This document shows positions 33,401 through 41,994 of a DNA stretch of 46,911 nt, piece by piece. The stretch spans positions 1 to 46,911 of the forward strand of contig CAJKBW010000012.1 of the NCBI GenBank assembly GCA_905198295.1, read 5' to 3'. Below the pieces are notes generated by a model. That model was not told the DNA's origin and ran no database searches. It saw nothing but the letters and a program-made list of their open reading frames with translations. Numbering within the stretch: position 1 is the stretch's first letter; the number at the start of each line of letters is the position of its first letter. A program made the translations under genes and the position numbers. Origin of the DNA: an uncultured Oscillospiraceae bacterium. GTDB taxonomy: Bacteria; Bacillota; Clostridia; Oscillospirales; Acutalibacteraceae.

Positions 33401-36400
33401 CTATACGCAAACGGTCGCTGCCATCACGCCGCAGACAATCTCCGGCGAGAGACTTTCGAGGGTGATGGCAGCGAGCGCCGCATCCTCCCGCAGACGGAAG
33501 GCGGTTACCATCGCGCGGCAGTTTTTTCCGAGCTGCAGCGTCTCGGGCGGTACCGCGGGCAGGCAGAAGGCGTCCTCTTCATAGCTGTAATCACAGTGCG
33601 AGTCCTGCTCCGGGCAGGCGGCTTTGGCATACAGGGGACACAGGCTCCAGTAGTTGACCGGGTGCCGCAGCGGCAGCACCTCTTCCACATCGTCTGTGTA
33701 GCGGAAGATCAGCCGGGCGTTATCTGCACCGCCCTGCATCGGGCTGGTGGTGCCGCAGATGAGCAGAAATACGGCTTTGCCCGCTATGCCTGCCGGCAGG
33801 GTGATCCGGGTGGGCCAGTTATCCCAGGTTGAAGTGAAGGCAATATTGCGTTCGCCGTCGCTGACGGCAAACGGCACCCCCTGCGCGGTGCGTAGCAGGC
33901 CGTCCGCCCCACGAAGGCCGGTCAGGCGGTCCAGCGTGATTTCCGGCGCCGTATTCTCCCAGTGCGGGAAGGTCCAGGGAGAGTAACCATCGATGCCGAT
34001 ACGCACCGAAATGGTTGCCGGCCGCGGCGACAGATACGCCTGCCGGTAGATTTCGCGCACGTCCCCGTTGAACAGCGGGGCAATATCCAGCGACCGGAAA
34101 TCCGCCTGCGGCGGAACTTCCACCCGTTGGCGCGCCGCAAGTGCCTGTTTGGCGGCGGTTTCCGGGAAATCCAGACGGAACACCTGCCGGTATTCGGCGC
34201 CGTCCAGCCGCACCTGCGCAAACAGCAGATGATGACCGCCCACGTCCGCCGGAACGACGTCCGCCCGGCTGGTATCCGGCGAACAGGAGGCGAGTACACC
34301 TTGTGGATCGTCCAGCCGCAGCAGTTCGCCGGTCACCGGAAGGGACAGCACCGTGCCGGGCTGCGCTGTGTACTGAGGCATCGTATGCGGTATCGTTTCG
34401 CCGGCAAGCGTAATCTCCACCATGCCGCACGACACCTGACCGAGCGGAATGCGGATTTCCTGCCCGCCGAAGGCCGGGTGCAGGGTATAGCCATCCGCAC
34501 CGCGTACTGCCAGCACGCGGGTACGGCTGACCGGCAGGCAGAGGGTCACATCGGCTGTGGTGCTGAGCTTGAAGGAGAAAACCAGCCGGTCAGCGGTACG
34601 GCGGTACCGCAGATGGACATAAGACGTCCGCAGTTCTGCCTGATCCCAGTCCCGCGGGAAGCACGGCGAAAGGGTGATCTTCCCGTTGGGCAGATCGGGA
34701 CGGTAACCGAACAGCCCTTCGATCAGGCAGCGGCAGCCGAGCGATGCGCTTTCGCTGCGGATGTCGGCCGGCATTTCGCCGTCAAACCCGAAATGCCGGA
34801 TGGTGCCGGTGAGCACATCCAGACCTTCCTCCGGGAAACCGGCGCGGAAAAAGGCATAGGCCAGCTGGAAATTTTCCCCGGCCGCGTTAGTGCGGACCGA
34901 CCAGATGCTTGGCACCCAGTTGGACAGCCAGACGGTGCGCCCGCCATAGGCATAAACGTCATTCTGAAAGGCCCAGGTGCTGTACAGCACGCTCTGCGCG
35001 GCCTCGTCCGGCGTGGTCAGGCCCGCATCCACCGGCAGGAAACAGTTGTACAGCCACGGATCGGTGTGTAGCCGGTGCGGCGGCAGCTGTTCGACAAACT
35101 GTCCCGCGCAGCCCACGTCCTTCATCCAAAGCCGTTCGTGAAAGGCAGTGCGGATGCGCTCAAGAATTCGCTCATGCCGTTCGGCGGCAGAGGGGTGGCC
35201 GTACCGCATGGCCAGCTCCTTCGCTGCCTGATGTGCACGGTAGGCATAGGCGGTTTCCTCCGCCGATCCGCCCCCGCTGTACCACACGCTGTCGGTCGGC
35301 CAGGTGTTGATGTAGCTCTCGTACAGCCCGTCCTCGTCCGGGTCGAAGCACTCGTCCTGCCATTTGGTGTGCAGCTCAAGAGCGGGATACAGCAGCCGGC
35401 CGAGTTCCTCGTCGCCGGTCGAACGCCAGCCGTGGATCGCCTGGTCGAAGAACTGGGACTGCATATTGTAAAACCGCTGATCCTCGTGGATGTGTCCCTG
35501 CCCGTACAGGCGGGAGGTGGGCGCGGCCTTGGTCAGCAGATAGTCCGGATCAGCCTCGGCGCCCCGCCGGACATCCTTTTTCTCCTGACAGGCCAGATAA
35601 TGCCGGATTTCTGCTGTCATGCGGTCAAACCAGCCGCAGAAGGTGTTGCCGAAGCGGTTGCACCAGCCGAGATACGGTTCGTTCCACGCCGTGGTATTAT
35701 GCACGTTGACCGGTGGATACCACGCGCCGTCGATTTCAGCGGCGACGTTGCGGGTAAAGGTGTCGAGATAAGCGTCCGGCGTCTGCACGACGATGCGCCG
35801 GCGAAGGCTGCGTGCACGCCGGCGGGCGGAGTCATACAGTGCCGGCAGGTTTTCCCGGACCGGGGAAGGGGTGGTTTGCAGGGATACGATCAGGTACACT
35901 GGTGCGGGAGAGGCACTGAACCGGCCGGATACGCAGCCGTCTACCGTTTCCAGCTTGCCCGCTGAGCAGCTGCCGGCCATGCAGTAGGGGGCGCCGAGTG
36001 TTTTCCACAGCAGCGGATTATGGATCACAAAGCTGTCCCCACTGACCGCAATGCGGTTATTGGAACAGAAAGCAGGAAAGAAGTCCTTGTCCAGCAGTTC
36101 GCGGTCTTCGGCAAGCGGGTCGATGCCGAAACAGCCTTCCAGCTTGGCCAGACCGCCGTACCGCCACAGAAGCGGCAGCGGTCGTTCCGCCGTCACCCGC
36201 ACAATCAGGGCGTTGCGATTCTCCGGCGTGCCGGCGCGCAGCGTGACGGCACCGTCGAAGGCGGCGTCACGGATCACCCATTCGGCCATCCCTGCGGTAT
36301 AACGGAAAACGATGTCGGCGCATTCATGCAGCGGCTTGCAGCCGTCTGACAGTTCGGCAGCCAGCTCCAGGGTGCCCATTACACAGTGCTGTTTAGTAAA

Positions 36401-36532
36401 GCGGAGCAGCGGCTTATCGCCGGCGAGGATATACGCGTCGTTATGATTGCCGTACAGAGGGCGGTTGGAAAAATACGGCCCGTTATGGCCGCTCATCCAA
36501 TGCCCCTGAGGCTGATAGCGTGTTGGCATCAT
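33401..36532 (-). CDS. Large cytosolic six-hairpin glycosidase-like protein
   Basis: This is a 1043-residue protein with no signal peptide, so it acts in the cytosol. Residues 1-250 are beta-rich (GHWMSGHNGPYFSNRPLYGN near the start). Residues about 255-640 show the alternating helical hairpins of an (alpha/alpha)6 barrel: DTFTRNVAAEIDGAWYPPVN, YNMQSQFFDQAIHGWRSTG, DGLYESYINTWPTDSVWYSG, then EETAYAYRAHQAAKELAMRYG, and FQLAYAFFRAGFPEEGLDVL. Beta domains follow to the C terminus. The arrangement recalls GH78/GH95-type enzymes or the DUF4450 group. WPTD and the following GGGSAEE are possible active-site acids, but this is not certain. A GGGGA ribosome site precedes tandem ATGs at 36532/36529. 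It is transcribed away from the SLOG/adenine deaminase pair. Confidence 0.7.
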   Translation of the reverse strand: MMPTRYQPQGHWMSGHNGPYFSNRPLYGNHNDAYILAGDKPLLRFTKQHCVMGTLELAAELSDGCKPLHECADIVFRYTAGMAEWVIRDAAFDGAVTLRAGTPENRNALIVRVTAERPLPLLWRYGGLAKLEGCFGIDPLAEDRELLDKDFFPAFCSNNRIAVSGDSFVIHNPLLWKTLGAPYCMAGSCSAGKLETVDGCVSGRFSASPAPVYLIVSLQTTPSPVRENLPALYDSARRRARSLRRRIVVQTPDAYLDTFTRNVAAEIDGAWYPPVNVHNTTAWNEPYLGWCNRFGNTFCGWFDRMTAEIRHYLACQEKKDVRRGAEADPDYLLTKAAPTSRLYGQGHIHEDQRFYNMQSQFFDQAIHGWRSTGDEELGRLLYPALELHTKWQDECFDPDEDGLYESYINTWPTDSVWYSGGGSAEETAYAYRAHQAAKELAMRYGHPSAAERHERILERIRTAFHERLWMKDVGCAGQFVEQLPPHRLHTDPWLYNCFLPVDAGLTTPDEAAQSVLYSTWAFQNDVYAYGGRTVWLSNWVPSIWSVRTNAAGENFQLAYAFFRAGFPEEGLDVLTGTIRHFGFDGEMPADIRSESASLGCRCLIEGLFGYRPDLPNGKITLSPCFPRDWDQAELRTSYVHLRYRRTADRLVFSFKLSTTADVTLCLPVSRTRVLAVRGADGYTLHPAFGGQEIRIPLGQVSCGMVEITLAGETIPHTMPQYTAQPGTVLSLPVTGELLRLDDPQGVLASCSPDTSRADVVPADVGGHHLLFAQVRLDGAEYRQVFRLDFPETAAKQALAARQRVEVPPQADFRSLDIAPLFNGDVREIYRQAYLSPRPATISVRIGIDGYSPWTFPHWENTAPEITLDRLTGLRGADGLLRTAQGVPFAVSDGERNIAFTSTWDNWPTRITLPAGIAGKAVFLLICGTTSPMQGGADNARLIFRYTDDVEEVLPLRHPVNYWSLCPLYAKAACPEQDSHCDYSYEEDAFCLPAVPPETLQLGKNCRAMVTAFRLREDAALAAITLESLSPEIVCGVMAATVCV

Positions 36533-36730
36533 TCAACATCCCCCTTAACTGCACGGCACGTTTATTCAGCCTTAATGCTACCGCATTTTGCTGCCCGTCG
36601 TCAAGACGAAAGCCGACGGTGTGCAAGGTTCGCGGGGATTTGCACAAGAACACCGAGTACAGCGGGAAAAACAGGGTGTACACAAGGGCGAACATATGTT
36701 ACAATAAAAAGCAGATCAGGAGGGATTCGC
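36533..36730. promoter_or_regulatory. Divergent intergenic region with a plus-strand promoter
   Basis: TGTACA (36677-36682) and TACAAT (36700-36705) are 17 bases apart and point to the SLOG gene. No comparably clear promoter was found for the large minus-strand gene, though AT-rich sequence around 36560-36590 could hold it. Confidence 0.45.
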
Positions 36731-37210
36731 ATGACCGATTCGGGCATACGCTGCGCCTGTTTTACGGGGCACCGACAGATTCCGCACGCGCAGGGGCGGC
36801 CTGTGGTACAGGCACTGCGGCAGGAGATCACCCATGCGGCGGGGACGGGAATCACCCGGTTTTATGCCGGCGGCGCGCTGGGGTTTGATACGCTGGCGGC
36901 GCTGACGGTGCTGGAAATGCGCAAAACCATGCCGCAGCTCGAACTGCATACAGTGATCCCCTTCGCCGGGCAGGACATCCGCTGGCCGGCCGAGGACCGG
37001 GAGCTTTATCGCTACATTCTGGAGCGGGCGGATCACGTCGAGGTACTGCACCAGCGGTATGCCGACGGCTGTTATCACGAACGCAACCGCTATATGGTGG
37101 ATCACAGCGAGCTGTGCATCGCCTACCTGCGCCGCCGCTCCGGCGGAACCTTTTATACCTGCCGCTATGCGCAGCGGCAGGGCTGTCCGGTTCACAATCT
37201 GGCAGAATGA
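36731..37210 (+). CDS. SLOG family (DUF1273/YpsA-like) protein
   Basis: This is a 159-residue cytosolic protein with the clear family signature: CFTGHRQIP near residue 9, RFYAGGALGFDTLAALTVLEM at about 43-63, LHTVIPFAGQD, then ADHVEVLHQRYADGCYHERNRYMVDHSELCIAYL and SGGTFYTCRYAQRQG near the end. SLOG folds bind nucleotide-type ligands; DUF1273 members lack an established reaction. It is 17 bases from the adenine deaminase gene, hinting at a purine-related ligand, which is inference. AGGAGG lies 8 bases before ATG 36731. A more divergent relative is the first gene of this window. Confidence 0.88.
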   Translation: MTDSGIRCACFTGHRQIPHAQGRPVVQALRQEITHAAGTGITRFYAGGALGFDTLAALTVLEMRKTMPQLELHTVIPFAGQDIRWPAEDRELYRYILERADHVEVLHQRYADGCYHERNRYMVDHSELCIAYLRRRSGGTFYTCRYAQRQGCPVHNLAE

Positions 37211-37227
37211 GAGGGGAAGGAGACGTT

Positions 37228-38925
37228 ATGAGAACGCTGCTCAAGAACGCAGAAGTTGTTAACGTATTCACCGGAGAAACGGTGCCGGCAAACGTGCTTA
37301 TCGAGGGGGAACGCATACTTGGTGTGGGGGATTATTATACCGACGCGGATGCCGATCTCGTGCGGGATGAGAGCGGCCGTTTCATCTGCCCCGGCTTTAT
37401 CGACGGGCACGTCCACATCGAAAGCTCCATGCTGCTGCCCGCCGAATTTGCCCGCGTCAGCGTTCCCCACGGGACCACCTGCGTGGTGACCGATCCGCAT
37501 GAGATTGCCAACGTCTGCGGGGGCGCCGGGATAGACTTTATGCTGGCGGCCAGCGAGGATCTTCCGCTGACGGTGTATGTGATGCTGCCCTCGTGCGTGC
37601 CTGCGACCGCCTTTGACGAGGCGGGAGCCATATTGGAGGCGAAGGATCTGGAGCGCTTTTATGCGCATGCGCGGGTACTTGGTCTGGCGGAGATGATGGA
37701 CTACCCCGGGGTGCTGGCAGAAAAGCCGGAGGTGATGGCGAAAATTGCCGCCGCCCATGCGCATGGATGCCGGATTAACGGCCACGCGCCGCTGCTTTCC
37801 GGCCGGGCGCTGGATCGCTATATCGCCGCCGGCATCGGCGACGATCACGAATGTTCTTCGGCCGGGGAGGCGATGGAACGCATCCGCAAGGGGCAGCGGG
37901 TGATGATCCGGCAGGGGACGGCGGCACGGAATCTGGATGCGTTGTTGCCGCTGTTTGAAGAACCGTGGGCGTCCCGCTGCCTGCTGGTAACCGACGACAA
38001 GCATCCCGCCGACCTGCTGGAATCCGGCCACATCGATGCGATTATCCGCCGGGCAGCGGCCGCAGGGAAAAATCCGGTAACCGGCATCCGCATGGCGACG
38101 CTCTGGGCGGCGGAATATTTTGGCCTGCAGGGGATTGGTGCGGTGGCGCCGGGGTACACGGCGAATCTGTTGGTGCTGGAGGATCTGGATACCGTGAAAG
38201 TGCGCGACGTATACCACTGCGGCGTTCGGGTGGCTCAAAACGGCCGGCTGTCTGTGCAGGTGTCACCGATGGTTCCGGAAGCACTGCAGGCGGCCGTGCG
38301 CCGCACTTTTGCGCTTGATGCGATGATGCCGGCTGATTTTCACATTGACGCGCAGGGACGGCGGGCATGCCGGGTGATCCGGCAGGTGCCGGGTGAGCTG
38401 CTGACCGAAGAATGGGTCACGGAAATCGACTTTGCGCAGAGCAACGGCATCGATATCGGGCGCGATATCCTGAAGCTCGCGGTGATCGAGAGGCACCGGC
38501 ATACCGGGCACCGGGGACTGGGATTCCTTGCGGGGACGGGACTGAAATGCGGTGCGATTGCGTCTTCGGTCGCACACGATGCGCATAACCTGATCGTTGT
38601 CGGGGCAAACGAAATGGATATGGCAGCGGCGGCCAACCACGTTCGGGCTCTGGGCGGCGGGTGCGTCGTGGTGCGGGACGGCGAGGTGTTGGCGGAAACG
38701 CCGCTGCCGGTTGCCGGCCTGATGAGCGACGGCCCGGCTGCTGTAGTGGCACAGCAGAACCGGCTGCTGCGCGAAGCGGCGCAGGCGATGGGAGTTTCGG
38801 CAGACAGTGAACCGTTTATGCGCATGGCATTTGTCAGTCTTCCAGTTATTCCGCATCTTAAAATGACCACCCGGGGACTGGTGGATGTCGGCAGACAGAC
38901 GTACGTTTCCCTGTTTGTCGAATGA
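37228..38925 (+). CDS. ade: Adenine deaminase
   Basis: This is a 565-residue cytosolic amidohydrolase that converts adenine to hypoxanthine and ammonia in purine salvage. Metal-binding and family motifs are FIDGHVHIESSMLLP (about residue 59-73), PHGTTCVVTDPHEIANVCG, INGHAPLLSG, and LVTDDKHPADLL. The C-terminal half has VTEIDFAQSNGIDIGRDILKLAVIERH and the final GVSADSEPFMRMAFVSLPVIPHLK, typical of the AdeC family. Length matches AdeC (about 570-600). GGGGAAGGAGA precedes ATG 37228. It forms an operon with the SLOG gene and ends at a strong terminator. Confidence 0.95.
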   Translation: MRTLLKNAEVVNVFTGETVPANVLIEGERILGVGDYYTDADADLVRDESGRFICPGFIDGHVHIESSMLLPAEFARVSVPHGTTCVVTDPHEIANVCGGAGIDFMLAASEDLPLTVYVMLPSCVPATAFDEAGAILEAKDLERFYAHARVLGLAEMMDYPGVLAEKPEVMAKIAAAHAHGCRINGHAPLLSGRALDRYIAAGIGDDHECSSAGEAMERIRKGQRVMIRQGTAARNLDALLPLFEEPWASRCLLVTDDKHPADLLESGHIDAIIRRAAAAGKNPVTGIRMATLWAAEYFGLQGIGAVAPGYTANLLVLEDLDTVKVRDVYHCGVRVAQNGRLSVQVSPMVPEALQAAVRRTFALDAMMPADFHIDAQGRRACRVIRQVPGELLTEEWVTEIDFAQSNGIDIGRDILKLAVIERHRHTGHRGLGFLAGTGLKCGAIASSVAHDAHNLIVVGANEMDMAAAANHVRALGGGCVVVRDGEVLAETPLPVAGLMSDGPAAVVAQQNRLLREAAQAMGVSADSEPFMRMAFVSLPVIPHLKMTTRGLVDVGRQTYVSLFVE

Positions 38926-38932
38926 ATACAGC

Positions 38933-38968
38933 AAAAACGCCTGCTTTTCGGAAAGCAGGCGTTTTTAA
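38933..38968. terminator. Terminator of adenine deaminase
   Basis: AAAAACGCCTGCTTT (38933-38947) pairs with AAAGCAGGCGTTTTT (38952-38966) with a TCGG loop. It begins 7 bases after the stop codon and is usable from both strands. Confidence 0.92.
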
Positions 38969-38978
38969 GGAAAGAGAT

Positions 38979-39020
38979 AAAAAAACAGTCCCATGCGGCA
39001 CACACCGCATGGGACTGTTT
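38979..39020 (-). terminator. Terminator of the minus-strand lipoprotein/nnr genes
   Basis: AAACAGTCCCATGCGG (38983-38998) pairs perfectly with CCGCATGGGACTGTTT (39005-39020). Read on the minus strand it ends in TTTTTTTA. It lies 10 bases after the lipoprotein stop. Confidence 0.92.
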
Positions 39021-39029
39021 GGAAAAAGC

Positions 39030-39551
39030 TTAAGTTTCGGCGGTAAAATCCGCAAACGAGGCACGCAGCTCCAGATCCGGTACGGCCACCGTCAGCAGTG
39101 CACCGGTCGCCGGGTCGGAAGTCACCGTGTAACTGCCCGCAGCACATTCGCCGTCGAGCTTCATCACGCCGTCGGAAAAAACCGCCTGATCCTGTACACG
39201 CAGCGCGGTATCAAGTGTATCCACCAGTGCACTGCCCAGCGCGCTGGCTGGAATATCCGCCGGGTCCAGCTCCACCGACAGGCCGAGCATGTTTACCCGG
39301 ACCTGTTCGCCGTCCCACGACAGTTTCATGCCGCTCAGGGTGGAGGGTTCCTCGATCTCGAGGGTCAGCGTGCCGGCAGATACGCGGGACAGCCGGCCTT
39401 TGACTGTCATATCCCGATAGGCGATGTCGGCCTTGCAGGAAAAACCGGTGAAAGTCGGTGCCGTATGTCCGGCGGCGCCGGGGGAACAGGAGGACAGCAG
39501 CAGTACAAAACACGCGAGAACGGCGCAGACAGCGGACAAGCGGCGGAACAT
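39030..39551 (-). CDS. Small lipoprotein of unknown function
   Basis: This 173-residue protein has a clear lipobox (LLLSSCSPG, Cys22) and is therefore attached to the outer face of the membrane. The mature part is beta-rich, with alternating strands such as FSCKADIAYRDMTVKGRLSRV, GTLTLEIEEP, GMKLSWDGEQVRVNMLGLSVEL and GSYTVTSDPATGALLTVAVPDLELRASF. This looks like a small lipid- or peptide-binding beta sheet of the LolA/YfiB kind, but I do not recognise a family. It starts 4 bases after the nnr stop codon, so it is cotranscribed with nnr. No functional link between the two is evident. Confidence 0.85.
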   Translation of the reverse strand: MFRRLSAVCAVLACFVLLLSSCSPGAAGHTAPTFTGFSCKADIAYRDMTVKGRLSRVSAGTLTLEIEEPSTLSGMKLSWDGEQVRVNMLGLSVELDPADIPASALGSALVDTLDTALRVQDQAVFSDGVMKLDGECAAGSYTVTSDPATGALLTVAVPDLELRASFADFTAET

Positions 39552-39555
39552 GGCT

Positions 39556-41106
39556 TCAGCCCCTATTTTCGAGATTCAAAAACAGTCCGCCGAGCTCATC
39601 GATCATATCCGAAGGGAGCATCGCGTGCTGCGACAGCCGCGCAGCGGCGTTGTCGCCGGCCTGGCCATGCAGATAGGCACCGCACATAGCGGCCGCATAA
39701 GGCGGAAGCCCCTGTGCCAGGAGAGAGGCGATCATGCCGGCCAGTACGTCGCCGCTGCCGCCGGTCGCCATACCGGGGTTTCCGGTGGGATTGACCAAAA
39801 GGGTTTCCTGCGGTGCGGCGATAACTGTCTGGCTGCCTTTAAGCACCAGCACGGCTGGATATTCAGACACAAACTTCTGCGCGATCTCCAGCCGGTGTGC
39901 CTGCACCTCTGCGGTGGTGCAGCCGATCAGCCGTGCCATTTCTCCCGGATGCGGGGTCAGCACGAGCGGGGCTTTGACTGTTTTCAGAATATCTATATGC
40001 CCGCATACGGCGTTTATGCCATCTGCATCCAAAACAGTCGGACATTCCGCCGACTGCAGCAGGTCAAACACCACTCCGCGCACCTCTTCGCCGGTACCCA
40101 GCCCGCAGCCGATCAGCATGGCGGACGCGCCGGCCGCCTGACTGCGCAGCTGTGCACGCGCACGCAGAGCCAGCTGGCCTTCGCCGGTTTCCGGCAGAGG
40201 GAGAAACACCGCTTCCGGCACCTGACAGGAGAGAATCGGATATAGTGAGCGGGGAACCGCTGCCCGCAGCAGTCCCACCCCGCAGCGCAGGGCGGCGCGC
40301 ATCGCCAGCACGGCGGCACCTGCCATGCCGTAGCTTCCGCACACGTTCAGCAGGGTGCCGTAGGTTCCTTTATGGCTGTCGGCGGCGCGTGGGGAAAAGC
40401 AGGCTTTGACCATACCTGCATCGATGACCGTGCGTGCGGACGGAAATTGCTCCATCAGCCGCTCGTCGATGCCGATTGCCACCACCTCGACACAGCCGGC
40501 AAAGGCGGCGCAGCGGTCGTCGAGCAGTCCGGGCTTCATCGCGGTGAAAGTGACGGTCACTTCCGCAACCAGCGCGTCGGGATCCGCTTCGCCGGTATCG
40601 CAGTTGACCCCGCTGGGTACATCCACAGCCACGATCGGCACCGGGGCGGCATTGGCCATGCGGAACACGGTGCGCAGATGTACCGGAAGCTCGCCGTGGA
40701 AGCCGATGCCGTACACGGCGTCCACCAGCAGGGCGGCGCTTTTAACCGCGTCGCTGACCGCATAAGGCTGATTATCCAGACTGACGATCTCAATGCCGGC
40801 ATTCTGGATACGGGAGAACATTTCGCCCGACTCAAGGCCGGTGGGGTAGCCGCACAGCAGGGCAACGGTCACTTCGGCGCCTGCCTCGAGCAGCTTGCGT
40901 GCGATGACGAAGCCGTCGCCGCCGTTATTGCCCCGCCCGCACAGTACGGTAACGCGGCGGCCGCTGACGGCATACCGCGAGCGGATCACCCGTGCCGCGG
41001 CACTGCCGGCGTTTTCCATCAGACGGAGATAATCGAGTCCCTCCGCCACCGCGGACGCCTCCACCAGGCGCATTTCCCGTGCAGTCAATATTTTCATGCT
41101 GTCCAT
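39556..41106 (-). CDS. nnr: Bifunctional NAD(P)H-hydrate epimerase / ADP-dependent dehydratase
   Basis: This is a 516-residue cytosolic repair enzyme for damaged NADHX and NADPHX. Residues 1-215 are the YjeF-N epimerase, with GRGNNGGDGFVIARKLLEAG near 58-77 and VDAVYGIGFHGEL plus VDVPSGVNCDTGE further on. Residues about 225-516 are the ribokinase-like dehydratase, with KGTYGTLLNVCGSYGMAGAAVLAMRAALR, LDADGINAV, LTPHPGEMARL and NPTGNPGMATGGSGDVLAGMIA, the last carrying the catalytic aspartate. ATG 41106 has GGAAAGG only 3 bases upstream; ATG 41097 is an alternative with wider spacing. The lipoprotein gene follows. Confidence 0.95.
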   Translation of the reverse strand: MDSMKILTAREMRLVEASAVAEGLDYLRLMENAGSAAARVIRSRYAVSGRRVTVLCGRGNNGGDGFVIARKLLEAGAEVTVALLCGYPTGLESGEMFSRIQNAGIEIVSLDNQPYAVSDAVKSAALLVDAVYGIGFHGELPVHLRTVFRMANAAPVPIVAVDVPSGVNCDTGEADPDALVAEVTVTFTAMKPGLLDDRCAAFAGCVEVVAIGIDERLMEQFPSARTVIDAGMVKACFSPRAADSHKGTYGTLLNVCGSYGMAGAAVLAMRAALRCGVGLLRAAVPRSLYPILSCQVPEAVFLPLPETGEGQLALRARAQLRSQAAGASAMLIGCGLGTGEEVRGVVFDLLQSAECPTVLDADGINAVCGHIDILKTVKAPLVLTPHPGEMARLIGCTTAEVQAHRLEIAQKFVSEYPAVLVLKGSQTVIAAPQETLLVNPTGNPGMATGGSGDVLAGMIASLLAQGLPPYAAAMCGAYLHGQAGDNAAARLSQHAMLPSDMIDELGGLFLNLENRG

Positions 41107-41138
41107 CTGCCTTTCCGTATAAAGGTAGAAATAAGGAT

Positions 41139-41167
41139 AAAACGCCGCGCACAGCGCAGCGTTTTTT
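41139..41167. terminator. Terminator between the DUF6106-like gene and nnr
   Basis: AAAACGC-GCGC and GCGC-GCGTTTT form an 11-pair stem with one mismatch around ACA, followed by T residues on both strands. It lies about 10 bases after the end of the minus-strand gene at 41177. Confidence 0.6.
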
Positions 41168-41176
41168 CACCAGGGG

Positions 41177-41758
41177 TTATTCTTCCGGCTCGTCCTCTTG
41201 GGTCGAAGCCGCCGGCGCAGCCGGCCGGGTACCCAGCTTGCGGTTGATATCCAGCTGGAGCAGTTTGCTCAGGCCGCCCTTGAGTGCATTGATGACGCGC
41301 TCTTCCGGCTCAAAAATCACCAGCGTATTGCCGTTTTTCTTGCTGTGGTAGGTAAAGCACCAGACCCCCTGTGCATCCGGGGCGGTCGCCGCCATAACGG
41401 TGCGGTCAAAATGCCGGTTGGCATATTCCGCCGCGTTATAGGGGGCGAATGTTTCGATCTTTTCCCCGGACACCGATACGATACGCTTGCGCTTGCGCTG
41501 TGCGGTAATCTGGTCGATGTCGATATCGCCGTTGGTGACGCTGTATTCAAATTCCACGTTCTGCATGGTGATCAGGTACCACAGCAGCCAGCCGATACCA
41601 GCGGTCAGAAGCAGCACAAAGAATATGCCGATAAAAAACAGCAAAAACAGCCACAGTGCGGCCAGAATCAGCAGTGCGGCGATCAGCGAGCCAAAAATAA
41701 TGGCGTACTCCTTGCCGCCCTTGCGTTTTGCCACGATTTGTTCTACGAACGTATCCAA
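41177..41758 (-). CDS. Membrane protein, DUF6106-like
   Basis: This is a 193-residue protein. Two membrane helices lie at about residues 19-40 and 43-66 (IIFGSLIAALLILAALWLFL, then LFFIGIFFVLLLTAGIGWLL). The rest is cytosolic and starts EFEYSVTNGDIDIDQITAQRKRKR, which I recognise from a widespread Clostridia family called DUF6106. Its function is unknown. The soluble part holds RHFDRTVMAA and LVIFEPEERVINAL near the end, then an acidic tail EDEPEE. It has its own strong promoter and terminator. The start ATG 41758 has GGAGGG upstream on the minus strand. Confidence 0.75.
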   Translation of the reverse strand: MDTFVEQIVAKRKGGKEYAIIFGSLIAALLILAALWLFLLFFIGIFFVLLLTAGIGWLLWYLITMQNVEFEYSVTNGDIDIDQITAQRKRKRIVSVSGEKIETFAPYNAAEYANRHFDRTVMAATAPDAQGVWCFTYHSKKNGNTLVIFEPEERVINALKGGLSKLLQLDINRKLGTRPAAPAASTQEDEPEE

Positions 41759-41839
41759 GACGGTATCCCTCCAAAGTGTTTTTCCGCTTTCGGCGGATTT
41801 TTCATAGGGCCTTTCCCCTGAAATGATGTACTAGCTGTT

Positions 41840-41868
41840 ATTGTACCATAAATATACCGCGTATTCAA
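41840..41868 (-). promoter_or_regulatory. Promoter of the DUF6106-like gene
   Basis: On the minus strand TTGAAT (41868-41863) and TACAAT (41845-41840) are 17 bases apart. Both match the sigma-A consensus well. The leader is about 75 bases. Confidence 0.8.
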
Positions 41869-41907
41869 TGCTATTTTGTATGAACAACCGTTTTCTCCAA
41901 GAAAAAC

Positions 41908-41936
41908 TTTCCCCGCGTCCCGGAATGTGGTATACT
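41908..41936 (+). promoter_or_regulatory. Promoter of metY
   Basis: An extended -10 TGGTATACT (41928-41936) is preceded by a weak TTTCCC at 41908-41913 with a 17-base spacer. The short leader of about 50 bases leaves no room for a SAM or T-box riboswitch. Confidence 0.6.
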
Positions 41937-41994
41937 GACAGAAAAGCGGCGGGCTGCCGTGACTCAAAATCAAGGAAAAGGACGGTTGCAGCTT

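Noticed and set aside
41937..41994. SAM or T-box riboswitch before metY
   Set aside because: The leader is only about 50 bases and shows none of the conserved stems.
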